Shown: piece after piece, positions 56,201 to 57,960 of the stretch
Numbering within the stretch: position 1 is the stretch's first letter
Layout of the letters: each line of letters opens with the position of its first letter
Assembly (NCBI GenBank): GCA_963989245.1
Contig: OZ022346.1
Coordinates: 55,114,430-55,178,429 of the forward strand
Length of the DNA: 64,000 nucleotides
Reading direction: 5' to 3'
Source of the DNA: Nansenia antarctica
Taxonomy: Eukaryota > Chordata > Actinopteri > Argentiniformes > Microstomatidae
Notes under the pieces: model-generated
Seen by the model: only the letters and a program-made list of their open reading frames with translations
Told to the model about the DNA's origin: nothing
The model's database searches: none
Program-made: the position numbers and the translations under genes

Positions 56201-57567
56201 AACGTCTCCTTCATTCTAGAACCATTAGCGTATCCTTCATTCTAGAACCATTAGCGTATCCTTCATTCTAGAACCATTAACGTCTCCTTCATTCTAGAAC
56301 CATTAACGTATTCTTCATCATTCTAGAACCATTAGCGTCTCCTTCATTCTAGAACCATTAACGTCTCCTTCATTCTAGAACCATTAACGTATTCTTCATC
56401 ATTCTAGAACCATTAGCGTCTCCTTCATTCTAGAACCATTAACGTCTCCTTCATTCTAGAACCATTAGCATAGATCCTTCATTCTAGAACCATTAACGTC
56501 TCCTTCATTCTAGAACCATTAACGTATCCTTAATTCTAGAACCATTAACGTCTCCTTCATTCTAGAACCATTAGCGTATCCTTCATTCTAGAACCATTAA
56601 CGTATCCTTCTTCATTCTAGAACCATTAGCGTATCCTTCATTCTAGAACCATTAGCGTCTCCTTCATTCTAGAACCATTAGCATAGATCCTTCATTCTAG
56701 AACGGGGGTGTTAGTCAGAGATCTCGTCCGACAGACAGACCCTGGCTGCTCAGATCAGATCAGGGTGGTAGGTTGTTCCTCCTCGCCCATTCAACACAAC
56801 CACCACCACACAGCCCAGTACAGTACACGGCCCAGTCTCTACGTTAGGCTACTAGCCTTCCTACCAGCCTACTGTTGCTAGTTATGCTAGCTCCTAAGCT
56901 AAGCCAAGCTAGCTCTGTTCTCCATGACTGTGGGACGTGTTGCTTAGATCAGACCAGACCAGGGTGTTTCATGGCGTTCCTCATTCAACACAGTCAACAC
57001 CACCACACAGCCCCAGTACAGTACACGGCCCAGTCTCTGCGTCGAGACAGAGGCCAGGTAAACATGGTAAACACGGACCGAGAGACTCCTTTTGGAATGG
57101 AATGGACTTTATTTGTCATTGCTACAGTACAGGTACCAAACAACGACTTTTCTTTCTTTCTCTCTCCCCCATAACTGACAACTGACAGTGTCTACCATCT
57201 TTGACAACAACAACACACGGTCAGTGTCGACCAACTGTCGACCCCCGGACGTTATGTTATATAACACCGGACCCCCCCCAACCCAACCCACCTGGTGCAG
57301 GGCGGTCAGCCCGTCGACGTTGGCGTAGTTGATGTCGGCTCTGCCCCCCCCGGTCCCCCCGGTGCCCCCGGTGTCCCGGTCCAGCAGCATCCGCAGCACC
57401 TCCTCCGTGTCCCCGCTGGAGCAGGCGGCCAGGAACACCGCGCCGTCGTCGAACTTCACCCGGGTCCGGGTCTTCTTCAGCACCGGCGGCTCCAGGTCCG
57501 TCTGCGAGCCCAGCCAGCGCTTCAGCTGCTCGTTCCGCTTCTGCTTGGCGTTGTCCGCCATCTTCAT
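2708..57567 (-). CDS. ppp1r12a: ppp1r12a (MYPT1), protein phosphatase 1 regulatory subunit 12A, exons 1-9 (3' part outside window)
   Basis: This is the myosin phosphatase targeting subunit. In the known family it binds the PP1 delta catalytic subunit through an N-terminal RVxF motif and ankyrin repeats and directs it to phosphorylated myosin light chain on actomyosin. Nine exons were joined by hand; all have AG acceptors and GT donors, the phases are compatible, and the sum is 433 codons without a stop. The order is: MyPhoNE-type segment RNEQLKRW (residues 11-18), RVKF (36-39), ankyrin repeats to about residue 275, then a lysine/acidic linker and a Ser/Thr/Pro-rich segment ending TPTSPVKK. 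It matches MYPT1 rather than MYPT2 (PPP1R12B) at the MKMAD start, in the ankyrin repeats and in the linker. Intron 1 is about 30 kb. The remainder, including the inhibitory Thr sites and C-terminal coiled coil of the family, lies left of position 1. Odd features are an expanded glycine/threonine loop in exon 1 and minisatellites touching several exon borders. Confidence 0.95.
2851..2950. repeat. G/A-rich repeat forming the polypyrimidine tract of exon 9
   Basis: Imperfect repeats of GGGAGGGAAGAGGGGAGGGG on the plus strand. On the transcript strand this is an uninterrupted C/T-rich tract ending at the exon 9 acceptor. The G runs could form quadruplexes on the plus strand. Confidence 0.85.
3189..3594. 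repeat. 22-bp minisatellite ending in a 36-bp duplication at the exon 8 donor
   Basis: About 16 units of GCTCTGACTCTAACTACTCTAG with C/T variation, then two copies of a 36-bp unit ending in GTGTTTGCGGGTAAGAGG-like sequence. The array stops about 5 bp before the donor of exon 8. Confidence 0.92.
3600..3757 (-). CDS. ppp1r12a: ppp1r12a exon 8 (acidic linker)
   Basis: 158 bp, phase 2 to phase 1. The acceptor is CCTCCCAG before CAAAGAGACG; the donor is GAAGCGG followed by GTACGT. It encodes residues 333-386: [19 protein letters not shown], then [20 protein letters not shown] and [14 protein letters not shown]. This is the KETLI..EPEK and poly-acidic region typical of MYPT1. A 22-bp minisatellite and a 36-bp duplication (3189-3594) begin within about 6 bp of the donor on its intron side. 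Confidence 0.94.
4036..4402. mobile_element. hAT non-autonomous element, 367 bp
   Basis: Perfect 18-bp terminal inverted repeats TAGTGTTGTTCCGATACC and an exact 8-bp target duplication ATTTTAAG at 4028-4035 and 4403-4410. CGATAC/GTATCG motifs recur near both ends, the usual arrangement of subterminal transposase-binding sites. The interior is A/T-rich and non-coding. Confidence 0.93.
4546..4586. repeat. (TAA)n microsatellite
   Basis: About 13 repeats of a TAA/AAT trinucleotide. Confidence 0.9.
4880..4939. repeat. two-copy 30-bp tandem repeat
   Basis: Two adjacent copies of a unit containing GTACAGAGTACCCATACGGG and then TATCGACAG. Confidence 0.85.
5024..5115 (-). CDS. ppp1r12a: ppp1r12a exon 7
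   Basis: 92 bp, phase 0 to phase 2. The acceptor is CCTGTTTCAG before CTAATGAGC; the donor is CTCAAAAG followed by GTAAAG. It encodes residues 303-333: [20 protein letters not shown], then [10 protein letters not shown] and a split Ser. It aligns with the SEKRDKKSPLIEST region of mammalian MYPT1. This part of the family is less conserved and probably unstructured. It has no ORF longer than 60 codons of its own, so it was found by extending from exon 6. Confidence 0.92.
5192..5407 (-). mobile_element. tRNA-derived SINE
   Basis: On the minus strand it starts GGGGCGGCTGTGGCTCAGC. A tRNA-like A box (TGGCTCAGCTGG) and B box (GGTTCAAATCC) are present, followed by GTGTCCTTGAGCGAGGCAC, a body sequence common to fish SINEs, and a 3' end near CTCTGTGCAATGACGAAG. 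It is not a functional tRNA gene because the cloverleaf is not complete. Confidence 0.8.
5436..5584. mobile_element. 149-bp fold-back element containing telomere-like TTAGGG repeats
   Basis: The ends are inverted copies of TGTTACGGTACATGTGGGAA. The left arm has a partial second copy. The arms run into TAGGGTTAGGGTT on the left and (CCCTAA)n on the right, with a spacer of about 50 bp between. Both flanks are (TA)n. There is no coding capacity. Confidence 0.75.
5719..5793 (-). CDS. ppp1r12a: ppp1r12a exon 6
   Basis: 75 bp, exactly 25 codons, phase 0 at both ends. The acceptor is TTTGTCCTCAG before GGTCAGACT; the donor is AACCTG followed by GTAAGC. It encodes residues 278-302, [19 protein letters not shown] followed by QKKQNL, the capping helix after the ankyrin block. 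As a symmetric exon it could be skipped without a frameshift, though I see no sign of that. Confidence 0.95.
6030..6743 (+). mobile_element. hAT element, 714 bp, with BED zinc-finger remnant
   Basis: Ends TAGGGCTGT and ACAGCCCTA with an exact 8-bp target duplication ATAAATTG (6022-6029 and 6744-6751). Inside is a fragment of the hAT transposase N-terminal BED finger followed by a GTAAGT donor-like site (6152-6246). The rest is non-coding, with GCTAGCTA-rich stretches. Confidence 0.92.
6152..6246 (+). pseudogene. hAT transposase BED zinc-finger fragment
   Basis: One frame reads [20 protein letters not shown] followed by [12 protein letters not shown]. The [15 protein letters not shown] stretch with spaced histidines is the C-terminal half of a BED finger, as found in hAT transposases. 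It ends at GTAAGT, resembling the first intron of a source element. The upstream cysteine pair is missing, so it is a remnant. Confidence 0.72.
6962..7106 (-). CDS. ppp1r12a: ppp1r12a exon 5 (ankyrin repeat 6)
   Basis: 145 bp, phase 2 to phase 0. The acceptor is CTGCCTCCAG before GCTGTTAGTC, with a run of about 11 Cs upstream on the transcript strand. The donor is AAAGTG followed by GTGAGT. It encodes residues 229-277: [38 protein letters not shown] and [10 protein letters not shown]. This is the last canonical ankyrin repeat and closely follows the vertebrate MYPT1 sequence. Confidence 0.96.
7763..8138. mobile_element. 376-bp palindromic transposon (copy 1), intron 4
   Basis: The ends are CAGGGCTCGACA and TGTCGAGCCCTG, flanked by GGAAC on both sides (7758-7762, 8139-8143), a probable 5-bp target duplication. 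The two arms are inverted copies over most of their length, meeting at a hairpin with arms 7921-7940 and 7960-7979 and a 19-nt loop at 7941-7959. The CAGGG..CCCTG ends are hAT-like, but the target duplication is shorter than the usual 8 bp. It lies 57 bp downstream of the exon 4 donor. A second, half copy is at 26691-26906. Confidence 0.85.
8196..8355 (-). CDS. ppp1r12a: ppp1r12a exon 4 (linker helix and ankyrin repeat 5)
   Basis: 160 bp, phase 1 to phase 2. The acceptor is CCTGTCAG before GCGTGGACATCGAG; the donor is CTAAA followed by GTAAGT. It encodes residues 176-229: [18 protein letters not shown], then [18 protein letters not shown] and the ankyrin core [16 protein letters not shown]. 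The first ten exon bases and the whole upstream 3' splice site are the terminal unit of a 67-bp minisatellite (8351-8746), so five extra copies of the acceptor lie directly upstream. Exons 3 and 4 together are 279 nt (93 codons), so skipping both keeps the frame. Confidence 0.96.
8351..8746. repeat. 67-bp minisatellite copying the exon 4 acceptor
   Basis: Six units with starts at 8351, 8418, 8485, 8553, 8620 and 8687 (periods 67, 67, 68, 67, 67). On the transcript strand every unit carries a pyrimidine tract, C(T/C)GTCAG or CTGCCAG, then GCGTGGACAT. The unit nearest exon 4 is its real 3' splice site; the other five put potential exon starts at 8422, 8489, 8557, 8624 and 8691. Confidence 0.95.
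8810..9141 (+). mobile_element. L2/CR1-type LINE, 3' end only
   Basis: One frame reads [19 protein letters not shown] followed by [20 protein letters not shown] and FNRAFF-stop, the characteristic C-terminus of L2/CR1-clade reverse transcriptase proteins. A short 3' UTR and a (TTA)n tail follow at about 9089-9141. It is 5'-truncated, lacking almost all of the reverse transcriptase. Confidence 0.82.
9142..10421. other. intron 3 sequence, little recognised
   Basis: No gene or transposon recognised. A short tandem repeat, GAGTTAACGTTCTACAG (three copies), lies at about 9463-9535. Confidence 0.5.
10422..10466. repeat. 45-bp flanking duplication, left copy
   Basis: It begins CATGAATGCAG and ends GAGTTTGGCTGTAT, directly abutting the element at 10467. 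The copy at 10872-10916 differs at about five positions. Confidence 0.85.
10467..10871. mobile_element. hAT-like element, 405 bp, between 45-bp direct repeats
   Basis: Ends CAGGGTATAT and GATACCCTG, with AAGAC/GTCTT-rich sequence such as TTTTTCAAGAC near both ends, as in fish hAT elements. No 8-bp target duplication is seen; instead a 45-bp sequence is repeated directly at both borders. Confidence 0.75.
10872..10916. repeat. 45-bp flanking duplication, right copy
   Basis: It begins CATGAAGGCAA and ends GAGTTTGGCTGTAT; see the left copy at 10422-10466. Confidence 0.85.
10917..13269. other. intron 3 sequence without recognised genes
   Basis: Contains a CT-rich run at about 12187-12236 and a run of 22 Cs at 12430-12451. 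Otherwise I see no transposon or exon. Confidence 0.5.
13270..13396. repeat. (TCC)n-rich microsatellite
   Basis: Trinucleotide TCC/CTC repeats with CTACCTTCC interruptions. Confidence 0.9.
13476..13706 (+). mobile_element. tRNA-derived SINE
   Basis: A tRNA-like head with A box TGGCTCAAGAGG and B box GAGTTCAAACC is followed by the body motif GTGTCCTTGGGCAAGACA and a 3' tail containing AAGGCGCTATATAAGTCAG and CCATTTACCATT, typical of fish SINEs with LINE-derived tails. Confidence 0.82.
13750..14517. repeat. 30-bp minisatellite
   Basis: About 25 nearly identical 30-bp units of the form GACACCCTTCTAG(C/T)TCT plus (A/C)TGTGTTCTATGT. The reverse strand stays open for 247 codons (a repeating [10 protein letters not shown] pattern) because the unit is a multiple of three without stops. 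I regard that as a by-product. Confidence 0.95.
14784..14810. repeat. poly-G run of 27
   Basis: The longest of the G or C homopolymers in the window. Confidence 0.9.
15085..15193. repeat. TG/TCTC microsatellite, left part
   Basis: (TGTGTGTCTC)n-type repeat, interrupted at 15194 by a hAT and resuming at 16524. Confidence 0.92.
15194..16523. mobile_element. hAT non-autonomous element, 1330 bp, inside the TG/TCTC microsatellite
   Basis: Terminal inverted repeats TAGGGATGGACGGTTT and AAACCGTCCATCCCTA, with an exact 8-bp duplication GTGTGTCT at 15186-15193 and 16524-16531. GGTTTTCGGTTTAACCG-type subterminal repeats lie at both ends. The interior contains A/T homopolymers near 15279-15321 and a CTATAGCGCATTTCTCACA tail-like motif near 16105, but no recognisable transposase. 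Confidence 0.92.
16524..18190. repeat. TG/TCTC/TCGC microsatellite, right part
   Basis: About 1.67 kb of TGTGTGTCTC and TGTGTCGCTG variants. Every frame is open for long distances on both strands (up to 617 codons on the minus strand), purely because of the repeat. Confidence 0.96.
18531..19500. repeat. 970-bp purine (GGTAGAGAGA) array next to the exon 3 donor
   Basis: Degenerate AGAGGTAGAGGGAG-type repeats, entirely A/G apart from the T of GGTAG and occasional C. On the transcript strand it is a CU-rich tract starting about 8 nt past the exon 3 donor. Confidence 0.96.
19510..19628 (-). CDS. ppp1r12a: ppp1r12a exon 3 (ankyrin repeats 3-4)
   Basis: 119 bp, phase 2 to phase 1. The acceptor is TTTGCAG before GTATCTGATC, preceded by a (TG)n tract on the transcript strand. 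The donor is CGACAAG followed by GTAGGC. It encodes residues 136-176: [19 protein letters not shown], then an acidic helix rich in Glu ([20 protein letters not shown]). The donor is only about 10 bp from a purine array of about 970 bp on the plus strand (18531-19500), which reads as continuous CU-rich RNA in the transcript. Confidence 0.96.
19632..19655. repeat. (CA)n at the exon 3 acceptor
   Basis: Forms a TG-rich tract just upstream of the exon 3 acceptor on the transcript strand. Confidence 0.85.
19941..20195. repeat. minisatellite, CCTCTCTCCCTCCCTACCTG unit
   Basis: About ten units of 23-25 bp ending GAGG, pyrimidine-rich on the plus strand. Confidence 0.92.
20639..20659. repeat. poly-G run of 21
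   Basis: Homopolymer within otherwise unique intron 2 sequence. Confidence 0.9.
21052..21320. repeat. minisatellite, GACCCCTATAGGAGAGG unit
   Basis: Alternating long (with GGTTAGGGTCTTTAT) and short (with TCTTTAT) units, about nine in total. Confidence 0.92.
21890..22416 (+). mobile_element. Tc1/mariner-like element, 527 bp, internally deleted
   Basis: Inverted ends CACTCACCGGCCACTTTATT and the matching AATAAAGTGGCCGATGAATG, flanked by TA dinucleotides (21888-21889, 22417-22418), as in Tc1/mariner. It retains the transposase N-terminal helix-turn-helix (22038 to about 22200) and then jumps to the extreme 3' end, so most of the DDE catalytic domain is missing. Confidence 0.9.
22038..22205 (+). 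pseudogene. Tc1-like transposase N-terminal fragment
   Basis: It reads [19 protein letters not shown] and [19 protein letters not shown], the DNA-binding helix-turn-helix of Tc1-like transposases. After about 50 residues the sequence becomes unrelated to the catalytic domain because of the internal deletion. Confidence 0.8.
22470..22711. mobile_element. PIF/Harbinger-like MITE, 242 bp
   Basis: Long inverted repeats of about 42 bp starting AGGGCTCTGCACACAGCGTG, with a 3-bp target duplication TAA (22467-22469, 22712-22714). The 3-bp TWA duplication and GC-rich long ends suggest Harbinger; superfamily is inferred. Confidence 0.82.
23013..23152 (+). mobile_element. SINE 3' fragment (same family as 25672-25950)
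   Basis: It matches the reverse complement of 25674-25811, including GGTAAGACCCTGC, CAGCGTCATGTCCAGG and GAACCATCGGTTCTCAAGGC. The tRNA-like head is missing. Confidence 0.75.
23201..23260. repeat. (CT)n microsatellite
   Basis: About 30 CT repeats inside the duplicated block at 23131-23490. Confidence 0.92.
25672..25950 (-). mobile_element. full-length tRNA-derived SINE, about 279 bp
   Basis: On the minus strand it starts TTGTAGCTCATCGGCCTTG, with a B box GAGTTCGATCCC, then GTACCCGATGCCTCCCTGCT and a C/G-run, then GGTAAGACCCTGC and a 3' end near GGTTCTCAAGGCTACTT. The 3' half recurs at 23013-23152. Confidence 0.8.
26326..26340. repeat. poly-G run of 15
   Basis: Homopolymer in intron 2. Confidence 0.88.
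26691..26906. mobile_element. palindromic transposon, half copy (copy 2), intron 2
   Basis: It keeps the central hairpin (arms 26691-26709 and 26729-26748, loop 26710-26728) and the complete right arm ending GTCAAGCCCTG. The left arm is deleted. Relative to the right arm, the loop is in the opposite orientation to that in copy 1 (7763-8138). It lies 75 bp downstream of the exon 2 donor. Confidence 0.85.
26983..27113 (-). CDS. ppp1r12a: ppp1r12a exon 2 (ankyrin repeats 2-3)
   Basis: 131 bp, entering at phase 0 and leaving at phase 2. The acceptor is CTCTGCAG before GCCTGCATAGAC; the donor is GCAGA followed by GTGAGT. It encodes residues 93 to 136, starting [10 protein letters not shown] and ending GYMDIA plus a split Glu. 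It includes the canonical ankyrin turn [13 protein letters not shown]. It joins in frame to exon 3 as [12 protein letters not shown] half-copy of a palindromic transposon lies 75 bp downstream of the donor (26691-26906), and a TATCTC-rich simple repeat fills the space between. Confidence 0.96.
27296..27311. repeat. poly-G run of 16
   Basis: Homopolymer in intron 1, about 180 bp upstream of exon 2. Confidence 0.88.
27548..27955. mobile_element. hAT non-autonomous element, 408 bp
   Basis: Terminal inverted repeats CAGTGGTGTAGTCTAG and CTAGACTACACCACTG. The flanks TTCTACCC (27540-27547) and CTCTACCC (27956-27963) are a 7/8 match to an 8-bp target duplication. TAGTGGGTATA recurs near both ends. 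Non-coding. Confidence 0.88.
28832..29433. repeat. 600-bp GAGAGACA purine-rich array
   Basis: (GA)n grading into AGAGACAGAGAGAGACAGCG-type units. CU-rich on the transcript strand of intron 1. Confidence 0.95.
29434..31145. other. intron 1 sequence, no gene recognised
   Basis: Contains a three-copy AACAAGGTGAC repeat near 29540, CA/TG runs near 30115 and 30265, TCC repeats near 30658-30700 and 18 Gs at 30857-30874. ORFs of 116-130 codons here have no recognisable domain. Confidence 0.45.
31146..31235. repeat. two-copy tandem duplication, about 53 bp
   Basis: GGTCATCTTCTATGGACGGG and GGCATGCAGGGGGTTAAC occur twice in the same order. Confidence 0.85.
31404..31575. repeat. (CA)n / CACAGA microsatellite
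   Basis: CACACAGA repeats with GAGGGCAGACA interruptions. Confidence 0.92.
31953..32008. repeat. (CA)n microsatellite
   Basis: Two adjacent CA runs separated by TACAAAGA. Confidence 0.9.
32009..33257. other. intron 1 sequence, no gene recognised
   Basis: Mostly unique. Contains (GACT)n at 32291-32324 and a G run at 32376-32389. The unique stretch 32390-33250 is a reasonable place to look for conserved non-coding elements. Confidence 0.45.
33258..33338. repeat. (TG)40 microsatellite
   Basis: Uninterrupted TG dinucleotides. Confidence 0.95.
33339..34744. other. intron 1 sequence, no gene recognised
   Basis: Unique-looking DNA without recognised transposons or exons. Confidence 0.45.
34745..34987 (-). 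CDS. unrecognised 80-codon ORF with paired CxxC motifs (doubtful)
   Basis: The product begins [19 protein letters not shown], has CMKCVNCG in the middle and [11 protein letters not shown] about 27 residues later, a spacing that could bind one zinc ion as a ribbon. It lies in intron 1 on the strand of ppp1r12a, in A/T-rich sequence and not in a tandem repeat. I do not recognise a family. It could be a chance ORF, a decayed mobile-element protein or a small gene. No promoter or splice context supports it. Confidence 0.2.
   Translation of the reverse strand: MFIILNRLKNDLLRQLLKRVLHKSVALCMKCVNCGITIELIRGMFFVDGPVYPCPRCQDPIFFFAKTVPFKVWKHTLSFF
34988..36932. other. intron 1 sequence with simple repeats only
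   Basis: TG runs at 35289-35309 (joined to 14 Gs at 35309-35322) and 35809-35844, and a CT run near 36660. Nothing else recognised. Confidence 0.45.
36933..37232. repeat. two-copy 168-bp tandem duplication
   Basis: The copies start at 36933 and 37101. Each has GAGTGAGTGAG, AATCTATGAAAAAAA, AGAGGGAGC, GTATGAGTACAGACAGGAGG and TAAATAAAGTGTGTGCGT in order, followed by a TG run. Confidence 0.9.
37461..37475. repeat. poly-G run of 15
   Basis: Homopolymer about 70 bp before the CCTGCTAGAG array. Confidence 0.88.
37546..38664. repeat. CCTGCTAGAGA minisatellite, left block
   Basis: 11- and 13-bp units, GACCTGCTAGA with or without an extra GA, and variants GAGCCCTGCTA and GTCCTGCTAGA. Interrupted by an inverted-repeat element at 37592-37794 and, at 38665, by a hAT. 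Confidence 0.96.
37592..37794. mobile_element. 203-bp inverted-repeat element inside the CCTGCTAGAG array
   Basis: Ends CACTAGAGCAGCCATG and its imperfect inverse (14 of 16 matching), flanked on both sides by CTAG from the array. No coding capacity. The superfamily is unknown. Confidence 0.65.
39042..39233 (-). pseudogene. hAT transposase C-terminal dimerisation domain fragment
   Basis: It reads [20 protein letters not shown], then [18 protein letters not shown] and MLTFLHFNL. The [16 protein letters not shown]..LTP.R..L....V..L.FL..NL pattern is the hallmark of the hAT C-terminal dimerisation region. The rest of the transposase is absent. Confidence 0.88.
39395..40815 (+). mobile_element. 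5'-truncated L1/Tx1-like LINE nested in the hAT
   Basis: Only the extreme C-terminal part of the ORF2-type protein is present: [25 protein letters not shown] and [18 protein letters not shown] in one frame (to about 39614), then SQKDTG onward in a second frame (to about 40205), and WIAQGN / [13 protein letters not shown] in a third. It ends with an AATAAA-containing tail and an AACAACAACAAAAAAC run near 40790-40815. The exact 5' border is uncertain. Confidence 0.85.
39450..40205 (+). pseudogene. L1/Tx1-like ORF2 C-terminus, frameshifted
   Basis: 251 open codons. The last 200 or so match the post-reverse-transcriptase region of fish L1/Tx1 elements: [56 protein letters not shown] and ARKNILLKW. 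The first 50 or so codons of this frame are out of register, because the genuine frame upstream ([20 protein letters not shown]) is one base off and ends at a stop near 39614. A further shift follows position 40205. The protein is broken and lacks the catalytic domains. Confidence 0.85.
41198..42994. repeat. CCTGCTAGAGA minisatellite, right block
   Basis: Continues the array of 37546-38664 for about 1.8 kb with the same unit variants. Confidence 0.96.
43033..43291. mobile_element. possible hAT-like MITE, 259 bp
   Basis: Ends CAGGCATGA and TCATGCCTG (9-bp inverted repeats). No target duplication is visible. The right side abuts three more array units (43292-43338), while the left side has about 40 bp of unrelated sequence. 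Confidence 0.5.
43292..43338. repeat. CCTGCTAGAGA minisatellite, last fragment
   Basis: Three units separated from the main array by about 300 bp of inserted sequence. Confidence 0.85.
43620..43746. repeat. minisatellite, GATAGGGTACGCTACAGGCC unit
   Basis: Four imperfect units of about 25-37 bp ending TGTAAGGGTATA. Confidence 0.85.
43760..45027. other. intron 1 sequence, no gene recognised
   Basis: Short G/A and C/T runs near 44180-44240 and 44335-44400. Otherwise unique with no recognised element. Confidence 0.45.
45028..45146. repeat. (CA)n / ACGC microsatellite
   Basis: Alternating CACACG and CACACA units. Confidence 0.92.
45370..45420. repeat. (GGCTA)n pentanucleotide repeat
   Basis: Ten uninterrupted GGCTA units. 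Confidence 0.93.
45558..45663. repeat. 26-bp minisatellite
   Basis: About four units containing ACCTGTGGTGCCGTGTGTTG and GGTGCATT. Confidence 0.9.
45751..45851. repeat. 28-bp minisatellite
   Basis: About four units of CTCCCTCCCACTGACACCAC followed by AACAGACA. Confidence 0.9.
45937..45975. repeat. (CA)n microsatellite
   Basis: About 19 CA units. Confidence 0.9.
46150..46170. repeat. poly-G run of 21
   Basis: Homopolymer in intron 1; a second run of 12 lies near 46407-46418. Confidence 0.88.
46694..46792. repeat. minisatellite, CACACGCAGACTGACTATGG unit
   Basis: Four units of about 25 bp. Confidence 0.9.
46793..48272. other. intron 1 sequence, no gene recognised
   Basis: Unique-looking. 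The ORFs of up to 96 codons show no recognisable domain. Confidence 0.45.
48273..48895. repeat. minisatellite, about 62-bp unit
   Basis: About ten units built from GTGAGAGGCAGGGGTTCAGG, CCTGTGAGTGGCAGGGG and CTCTTCCTCTGTGGTCAGAA, with some short units. Confidence 0.93.
48896..50600. other. intron 1 sequence, no gene recognised
   Basis: Mostly unique, A/T-richer than its surroundings. The 49600-49870 stretch looks free of repeats and could hold conserved non-coding sequence. Confidence 0.45.
50601..50723. repeat. 44-bp minisatellite, left fragment
   Basis: Units of CCTCTCAATACCACAGCACC, CATACCTATCAATACCACAT and CAAA. Continues at 51218 beyond a hAT insertion. Confidence 0.92.
50724..51209. 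mobile_element. hAT non-autonomous element, 486 bp, inside the 44-bp minisatellite
   Basis: Ends TAGGGATGCTCCGAT and ATCGGAGCATCCCTA, with an exact 8-bp duplication ATCAATAC (50716-50723, 51210-51217). CCGATACCGAT repeats near the left end and CGATC/GATCG near the right. Contains an A-rich run near 51078-51107. No coding capacity. Confidence 0.93.
51218..51585. repeat. 44-bp minisatellite, right fragment
   Basis: About eight units. The plus strand is open throughout (a repeating [15 protein letters not shown] or [17 protein letters not shown] pattern, depending on frame) because of the repeat. Confidence 0.92.
51586..54680. other. intron 1 sequence, no gene recognised
   Basis: Contains (CA)n at 53177-53210, G runs near 53359-53371 and GA near 51832-51850. 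The stretch 52730-53050 is unique. No exon or transposon recognised. Confidence 0.45.
54681..55090. repeat. 9-bp minisatellite (TGTTATCTC)n
   Basis: About 45 units of CTGTTATCT with CTGTTGTCA variants in the right half. Long ORFs in several frames on both strands are by-products of the 9-bp period. Confidence 0.96.
55404..56702. repeat. 26-bp minisatellite with a TTCTAGAA core, intron 1
   Basis: About 50 units of CATTAACGT(A/C)TCCTTCATTC plus TAGAAC. Variants include GCGTATCC, AGCATAGATCC and CTTCTTCATTC. It starts about 600 bp downstream of exon 1 in the direction of transcription. Confidence 0.96.
57292..57567 (-). CDS. ppp1r12a: ppp1r12a exon 1 (start codon, PP1-binding motif, ankyrin repeat 1)
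   Basis: This exon encodes 92 residues. The start is the ATG at 57567, giving MKMAD as in other MYPT1 proteins. A second ATG two codons on (Met3) has the better Kozak context (AAGATGG), so either could initiate. RNEQLKRW at residues 11-18 is the MyPhoNE-type PP1-binding element, and RVKF at 36-39 is the RVxF docking motif. [13 protein letters not shown] then opens ankyrin repeat 1. The exon ends CTGCACCAG followed by GTGGGT, phase 0. Against my recollection of human MYPT1 (79 residues in this exon) there are 13 extra residues: one near the N-terminus and 12 in the loop after the first helix pair, where an ACCGGGGGG-type 9-bp repeat encodes [11 protein letters not shown]. The exon lies in a CpG-rich island. 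Confidence 0.96.
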
Positions 57568-57960
57568 AACCCCCTCCTTCTCCTTCCTTCCTCCTGGGTC
57601 TGTCTCGGAGCTTCTTATCGGGAGAGACGGAGGATATACTTTATACACGGCCACTATCCCACAGCGCGCTGGGGCGTGGGATGTCGGGGGGGGAGAGGGG
57701 AGAGAGTTGAGAGGGTTGTTTTCCATAACCTCGCGAGACTTTCTGGGTTGTTTTCCATAAACTCGCGGTTTTCCATAAACTCGCGAGACTTTCTGGGTTG
57801 TTTTCCATAAACTCGCGAGACTTGTGGGGGGTTGTGTTGGTGAGTGGGGGATGGGATGGCCGGAGCGCACACTGGGTTCGTTCTTGTCCAATCAAAGTCG
57901 TTTGATTGGACGAGAGGCGAGTGAGTGAGCGCGCATTAGTTTCCAGAGCGAGTTGACGAA
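57568..57960 (-). promoter_or_regulatory. ppp1r12a 5' UTR / CpG-island promoter with tandem CTCGCGAGA motifs and paired CCAAT boxes
   Basis: This CpG-rich stretch lies directly upstream of the start codon. It holds a roughly 32-bp tandem repeat whose units carry the CTCGCGAGA motif at 57730-57738, 57780-57788 and 57812-57820, plus a truncated CTCGCG at 57762-57767. That is 9 of 10 bases of the TCTCGCGAGA promoter element known to be bound by BANP and ZBTB33. An inverted repeat at 57887-57912 contains CCAAT (57888-57892) and ATTGG (57905-57909), a pair of NF-Y-type boxes in opposite orientation. There is no clear TATA box, as expected for a CpG-island promoter. The transcription start is not determined. 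Confidence 0.7.
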
